Source of the DNA: Bryobacterales bacterium
GTDB taxonomy: Bacteria; Acidobacteriota; Terriglobia; Bryobacterales; Bryobacteraceae
Direction: 5' to 3'
DNA length: 44,882 nucleotides
Assembly (NCBI GenBank): GCA_003135055.1
Contig: PLDF01000467.1
Location: 1 to 44,882, forward strand
In this document: piece by piece, positions 42,140 to 44,882 of the stretch
Layout: every line of letters begins with the position of its first letter
Numbering within the stretch: position 1 is the stretch's first letter
Program-made: the position numbers and the translations under genes
Notes under the pieces: model-generated
Told to the model about the DNA's origin: nothing
Database searches by the model: none
What the model saw: the letters and a program-made list of their open reading frames with translations, nothing else

Positions 42140-42978
42140 TGAGGGTGAGTATATCGCAGCGACGGGGACTGGGTGGGGCGGCGGTGGCGCCCGAGAATCG
42201 CGCGGCAGGAAGCTTCATGCGGTTTCGGGCGGCTTGGAGGGGTCTTCGACGCTGAGACGCGAAGACGCAGAGGCTGCGGTGAGAGGACTTTGCGGTGCGT
42301 CCGGAGCGGAAAACGGCGTGGCGAGAGCGGGTTGGGGGCTGCGGAAGCGGGGGTTTCGGACTTGTATCGGACGGAAGCTGAGGACTCGGAAGTGGGTTTG
42401 GATTGTTCGGGTTGTGGGGGCGGGGCAGGGGTGGCGACGGGTTCAGGTGGCTGCGGCAGGGGACCCGGATTGGCATGCGGAAGCGCCTGCCCCACTTTGG
42501 CTTCGGCTTGCGGGCGTTGCAACTCTTTGAAGGCGCGGTGGTAAACGCGCTCGCAGGAATTGACGACCCGTTGGAGGCGCTCACAAGGTAAGGTGGAGGA
42601 GTCTGTGGCGAAGGCATCGCCGGAGGTACAGATTGAGGATTGAGGCGACCTCGATATTTTTACGATGAAGGTGTTGCAGGGGGTCTGCCAGAGCTCGGCT
42701 TCGACGCGGCGCACGCGGCGGAAGCGCCATTCGTTGTGAACGAGCGTGTCGATGAGGAGGCGCCGGTCGGGATCGGCGGGGCGGTGATGTTCATGGTACT
42801 CGGCGGAGAGATCGGCGAGATCCTCCGGTTTTTCGTCGAACATGATCTGGTGGACGGCGTAGATGCCGTGCTTCAGGGCGGTGAAGCGGGATACGGCCTT
42901 GCCGGCGGCGGTGCGCGAGCCGGTAGATTTTTGGGAGTTGGAGCGGCTGGCCGCGCGTTGTTCGGTCGACCTAAACAT
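42136..42978 (-). CDS. Protein of unknown function, paralog of the 28.3-kb gene
   Basis: This 280-aa protein has an N-terminal region ASRSNSQKSTGSRTAAGKAV then LKHGIYAVHQIMFDE, the same NxxKSxGxxTxxGKxxxxxNAxxHG pattern as the protein at 28263. It is followed by a helical charged part (LADLSAEYHEHHRPADPDRR, WRFRRVRRVEAELWQ). From about residue 165 it becomes Pro/Ser-rich and probably disordered. Within this tail a copy of the GTGGGGCAGGCGCTTCCGC repeat is translated as VGQALPHANP. The stop overlaps the BNR gene start by 4 nt. The C-terminal half may be recently extended sequence. Confidence 0.6.
   Translation of the reverse strand: MFRSTEQRAASRSNSQKSTGSRTAAGKAVSRFTALKHGIYAVHQIMFDEKPEDLADLSAEYHEHHRPADPDRRLLIDTLVHNEWRFRRVRRVEAELWQTPCNTFIVKISRSPQSSICTSGDAFATDSSTLPCERLQRVVNSCERVYHRAFKELQRPQAEAKVGQALPHANPGPLPQPPEPVATPAPPPQPEQSKPTSESSASVRYKSETPASAAPNPLSPRRFPLRTHRKVLSPQPLRLRVSASKTPPSRPKPHEASCRAILGRHRRPTQSPSLRYTHPQ
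42470..42495. repeat. GTGGGGCAGGCGCTTCCGC-type repeat, copy 2, in a coding frame
   Basis: Same 26-bp sequence as 17022-17047 with one mismatch (T for C), here inside the disordered tail of the unknown protein. Confidence 0.65.
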
Positions 42979-43129
42979 GAAGGAACCTCGATTTGAGCCT
43001 AGCAGGTGGATTTGGGGCTGGAGGGGCGGCGGAAGGCAAAGTGCTTTAGAAAGGCCGAAAAAGGACTAAAAATAAAGGTGGAAGTGCTGTGAACGGGTTT
43101 TGGGGGGCAGAGCAGAACGCCCTTCGCGA

Positions 43130-43309
43130 ACAAACTGTCCTGTGAACCCTCAAGGCGTACCCTGTGCCACAATTGAACGGAGCTTCCCGCGCGAATCCCA
43201 AGGATTCACATGTCTGAGACGAAGATGTTGGCCTTTGCTCCGGCATGCCATCGACAACGCGCTTTCGCGGTCAGGCTCCGAGGCCGCGGAATGAACTCGG
43301 ACAGTTTGT
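43130..43309. repeat. 180-bp element with 11-bp terminal inverted repeats
   Basis: ACAAACTGTCC at 43130-43140 and its exact reverse complement GGACAGTTTGT at 43299-43309 enclose 158 bp without a gene. The size and arrangement fit a MITE-like non-autonomous element. I see no clear target-site duplication. The remaining parts of 42979-43401 show no gene. Confidence 0.45.
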
Positions 43310-43401
43310 GTAATCCGTGCCGTTTACTGTATCCAGTTGCGTTGGTCGACGTTACACCATAATGTGACCGATATGGCCATGAATGATTTGCTAAAAGTCA
43401 C

Positions 43402-43667
43402 AACGCACGGTGTGAAGTGCGCTTCAAAGGGTGTGCAGATCAGTCCGATGAAGCCGATGAATTGGGCGGTGTGGCGGCGAAGAAGGTGAAGCCGTGCCAT
43501 GCCTGATGGGCCTCGATGCGAGCGATGAGGGCGTCGGATACTGCGCGCGAGAGCGGCGCGGGGAAGTATTCCGTTACGCGCGGGCCGGAGGCGATGCGAT
43601 GGAATGGCTCGCGGTCCCGGTCGCGCCAATCGCGCAGATGGAGGCGCGCGGTTTCAATTTTAGGCAT
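43402..43667 (-). pseudogene. Broken GNAT (RimJ/RimL-type) acetyltransferase gene
   Basis: The frame from ATG 43667 reads MPKIETARLHLRDWRDRDRE, ASGPRVTEYFPAPLSRAVSD and ALIARIEAHQAWHGFTFFAA, a typical GNAT N-terminus. It is then lost by a frameshift near 43475. The continuation QFIGFIGLICTPFEAHFTPC is in another frame and ends at about 43402. The acetyl-CoA-binding motif A (WRLAxxxxGxGxA) and the rest, about 90 residues, are absent. Confidence 0.8.
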
Positions 43668-43710
43668 GGTGAATCAGGCTACGGCCGGAGGCCGCGCCCA
43701 GAGGGCGCCC

Positions 43711-43840
43711 CCAATCGGCCGCAGGTTTGCCAACCTGGGCCGCATAGCGGCAAACGGTGCAGGTGTTTCTCCATTGGTCCAGGGAGCTTACCAGGGCGAG
43801 AAGGCCGATTGACGATCGGCCGCAGGTTAGCCAACCTGTC
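43711..43840. repeat. Inverted pair of GGCCGCAGGTTxGCCAACCTG repeats
   Basis: CAATCGGCCGCAGGTTTGCC followed by AACCTG at 43712-43737, and GGCCGATTGACGATCGGCCG with CAGGTTAGCCAACCTG at 43803-43838. Each has a CAGGTT-N-AACCTG hairpin next to a CGATTG/CAATCG palindrome, as at 36764-36807. The surrounding 43668-44081 has no gene; it also contains a GGCTGGCC / GGCCAGCC palindrome (43912-43931). Confidence 0.6.
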
Positions 43841-43996
43841 GGCATGGCCCGGCCGGGCCACCAAAGGCGATGAAAACCCGCGTGTATCCGGAATTTCGAC
43901 GCACCTCGGAAGGCTGGCCGGGGGGCCAGCCGCGGACCAGGGGGTCCGCCCTACTTTGGCTGGGTTTTCGACCGTGCCCCACATCGGATCGCATGC

Positions 43997-44063
43997 TCCA
44001 CATGGGATCACTGGTACACATTGACTCTTGCTCCACACCGGCTCACTTGGTCCACATGGGATC
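43997..44063. repeat. TCCACATGGGATC direct repeats
   Basis: TCCACATGGGATC at 43997-44009 and again at 44051-44063, with a diverged copy (CTCCACACCGGCTCACTTGG) at about 44030-44050. They lie just downstream of the gltD stop. Confidence 0.5.
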
Positions 44064-44081
44064 TGCTTGGCGCTCGCCGAC

Positions 44082-44882
44082 TCAGGTTGTCTCTGTGTGA
44101 TTTGTCTGCAAATAGGAATCGATGGCGGCGGCGGCTTTACGGCCTTCGGCGATGGCCCAGACGATCAAGGATTGGCCGCGGCGGATGTCGCCGGCGGCGA
44201 AGATTCCGGGTTCGGAGGATTGGTAGTTCGCGCCGGTGGCGATGTTGCCGCGGCGGTCTTGCGCCAGGTTGAGTTGCTCGTGCAGGCCGCCCTTGGCGGG
44301 GCCGGTGAAGCCCATGGCGAGTAGTACGAGGCCGGCGTCCAGCGTGAATTCCGTCCCGGGGATGGCGGTGAATTCCGGCGTGATGCGGGTGGCGTGGAGT
44401 TGGGTTACGTTTCCTGCGGCATCGCCGGTGAAGCGCACGGTGTTGACGCTCCAATCGCGCAGGCCGCCCTCTTCGTGCGAGCTTTCCACGCGCAGTTGCA
44501 TGGGCCAGAGCGGCCACGGGGTGGATGCGGCGCGCGTTGCCGGGGGCTTGGGCAGCAACTCGAATTGCGTGACGGATAGAGCGCGCTGGCGGTGGCAGGT
44601 ACCCAGACAGTCCGCGCCAGTGTCGCCGCCCCCGATAATTACTACGCGCTTGCCGGTGGCCAGGATGGCTTCGGATTCGGGGATAGTGGCGCCTTCGTTG
44701 CGGCGGTTTTGCTGCGGGAGGAATTCCATGGCGAAGTGGATGCCGTTGAGGTCGCGGCCGGGGACGGGCAGGTCGCGGGGCTGCTCGGCTCCGCCAGCCA
44801 GGAGGATGGCGTGGAAGTCGCGGCGGAGGTCGGCTATCGGAAGGCCGGCCAGGGGGGCGTGGATCGGAAGGCCGGCCGGGGG
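44082..44882 (-). CDS. gltD: Glutamate synthase small subunit (GltD), 5' part beyond the window
   Basis: The C-terminal ~266 residues of an NADPH-dependent oxidoreductase are seen. LAGGAEQPRDLPVPGRDLNG and IHFAMEFLPQQNRR are near-diagnostic for GltD. The NADPH-binding Rossmann motif VVIIGGGDTGADCLG and the FAD-binding end GIFAAGDIRRGQSLIVWAIA EGRKAA are intact. GltD feeds electrons from NADPH to GltB, which converts 2-oxoglutarate and glutamine to glutamate. The stop is at 44082-44084. Near the right edge a 27-nt in-frame tandem duplication gives AGLPIHAPL / AGLPIADL just before RRDFHAILLAGG. gltB is presumably upstream, outside the window. Confidence 0.9.
   Translation of the reverse strand, partial: PPAGLPIHAPLAGLPIADLRRDFHAILLAGGAEQPRDLPVPGRDLNGIHFAMEFLPQQNRRNEGATIPESEAILATGKRVVIIGGGDTGADCLGTCHRQRALSVTQFELLPKPPATRAASTPWPLWPMQLRVESSHEEGGLRDWSVNTVRFTGDAAGNVTQLHATRITPEFTAIPGTEFTLDAGLVLLAMGFTGPAKGGLHEQLNLAQDRRGNIATGANYQSSEPGIFAAGDIRRGQSLIVWAIAEGRKAAAAIDSYLQTNHTETT

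Noticed and set aside
1..44882. tRNA or rRNA genes and CRISPR arrays
   Set aside because: I looked for T-arm signatures (GGTTCGAATCC-like), long conserved rRNA blocks and regularly spaced direct repeats and found none.

Overview
The window looks like chromosomal DNA of an acidobacterium of the Solibacter/Bryobacter type (subdivision 3). This is inferred from gene content, not from a marker gene. It carries three intact genes and one relic of the Solibacter-expanded TIGR03435 family, a VWFA-related acidobacterial protein (TIGR03436 type), an Oar-like outer-membrane receptor, an ADOP-type duplicated FtsX permease, and many secreted hydrolases. GC content is high throughout. I saw no rRNA, tRNA, CRISPR array or complete insertion sequence.

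Layout. 0-3.8 kb: a 5'-complete, 3'-truncated radical SAM protein of the MJ0619/Tes type, divergent from an RraA-like aldolase, then a TIGR03435 gene. 4.4-6.3 kb: an overlapping TadE/TadG-like pair on the minus strand. 6.8-13.0 kb: a degraded accessory zone. It holds dead copies of window genes (RraA-like, lpxI, TIGR03435), a serine-recombinase stub, and three type II toxin-antitoxin modules whose toxins (VapC, RelE/ParE, BrnT) are all broken, while two antitoxins (RelB-like and BrnA) are intact. A secreted 108-aa protein and an M28 peptidase lie among them. 13.9-16.9 kb: a compact plus-strand operon of lpxI, a Gfo/Idh/MocA oxidoreductase, a TonB-like protein and a 58-aa membrane protein missed by simple length cut-offs. 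17.0-19.9 kb: a minus-strand pair, a secreted tandem-domain protein followed by a membrane glycosyltransferase. 20.0-22.5 kb: an ADOP permease with one frameshift. 23.1-27.5 kb: a divergent HPII-type catalase and penicillin-acylase-family hydrolase. 27.7-29.0 kb: a BlaI-type repressor and a protein of unknown function. 29.2-36.7 kb: TIGR03435, TIGR03435, Oar-like receptor and a translationally coupled VWA protein. 37.2-43.0 kb: on the minus strand, an M20 peptidase, a 1134-aa BNR/sortilin-type propeller protein, and a second unknown protein of the 28.3 kb family. 43-44.9 kb: a 180-bp inverted-repeat element, a GNAT pseudogene, repeats and the 3' part of gltD.

The window is also full of short palindromic repeats. 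The best defined is a ~95-bp REPIN-like composite present in two copies (16.9 and 22.9 kb), with single units elsewhere. Other families begin with GTGGGGCAG. Several copies sit in frame inside genes (glycosyltransferase at 17-19 kb, unknown protein at 42 kb). The most interesting points are the Tes/MSS-like radical SAM enzyme (candidate for membrane-spanning lipid synthesis), the pattern of dead toxins with surviving antitoxins, the repeats inside genes, the apparently plug-less receptor coupled to a VWA protein, and a shared ECF-like promoter motif near the two TIGR03435 genes at 29-30 kb.
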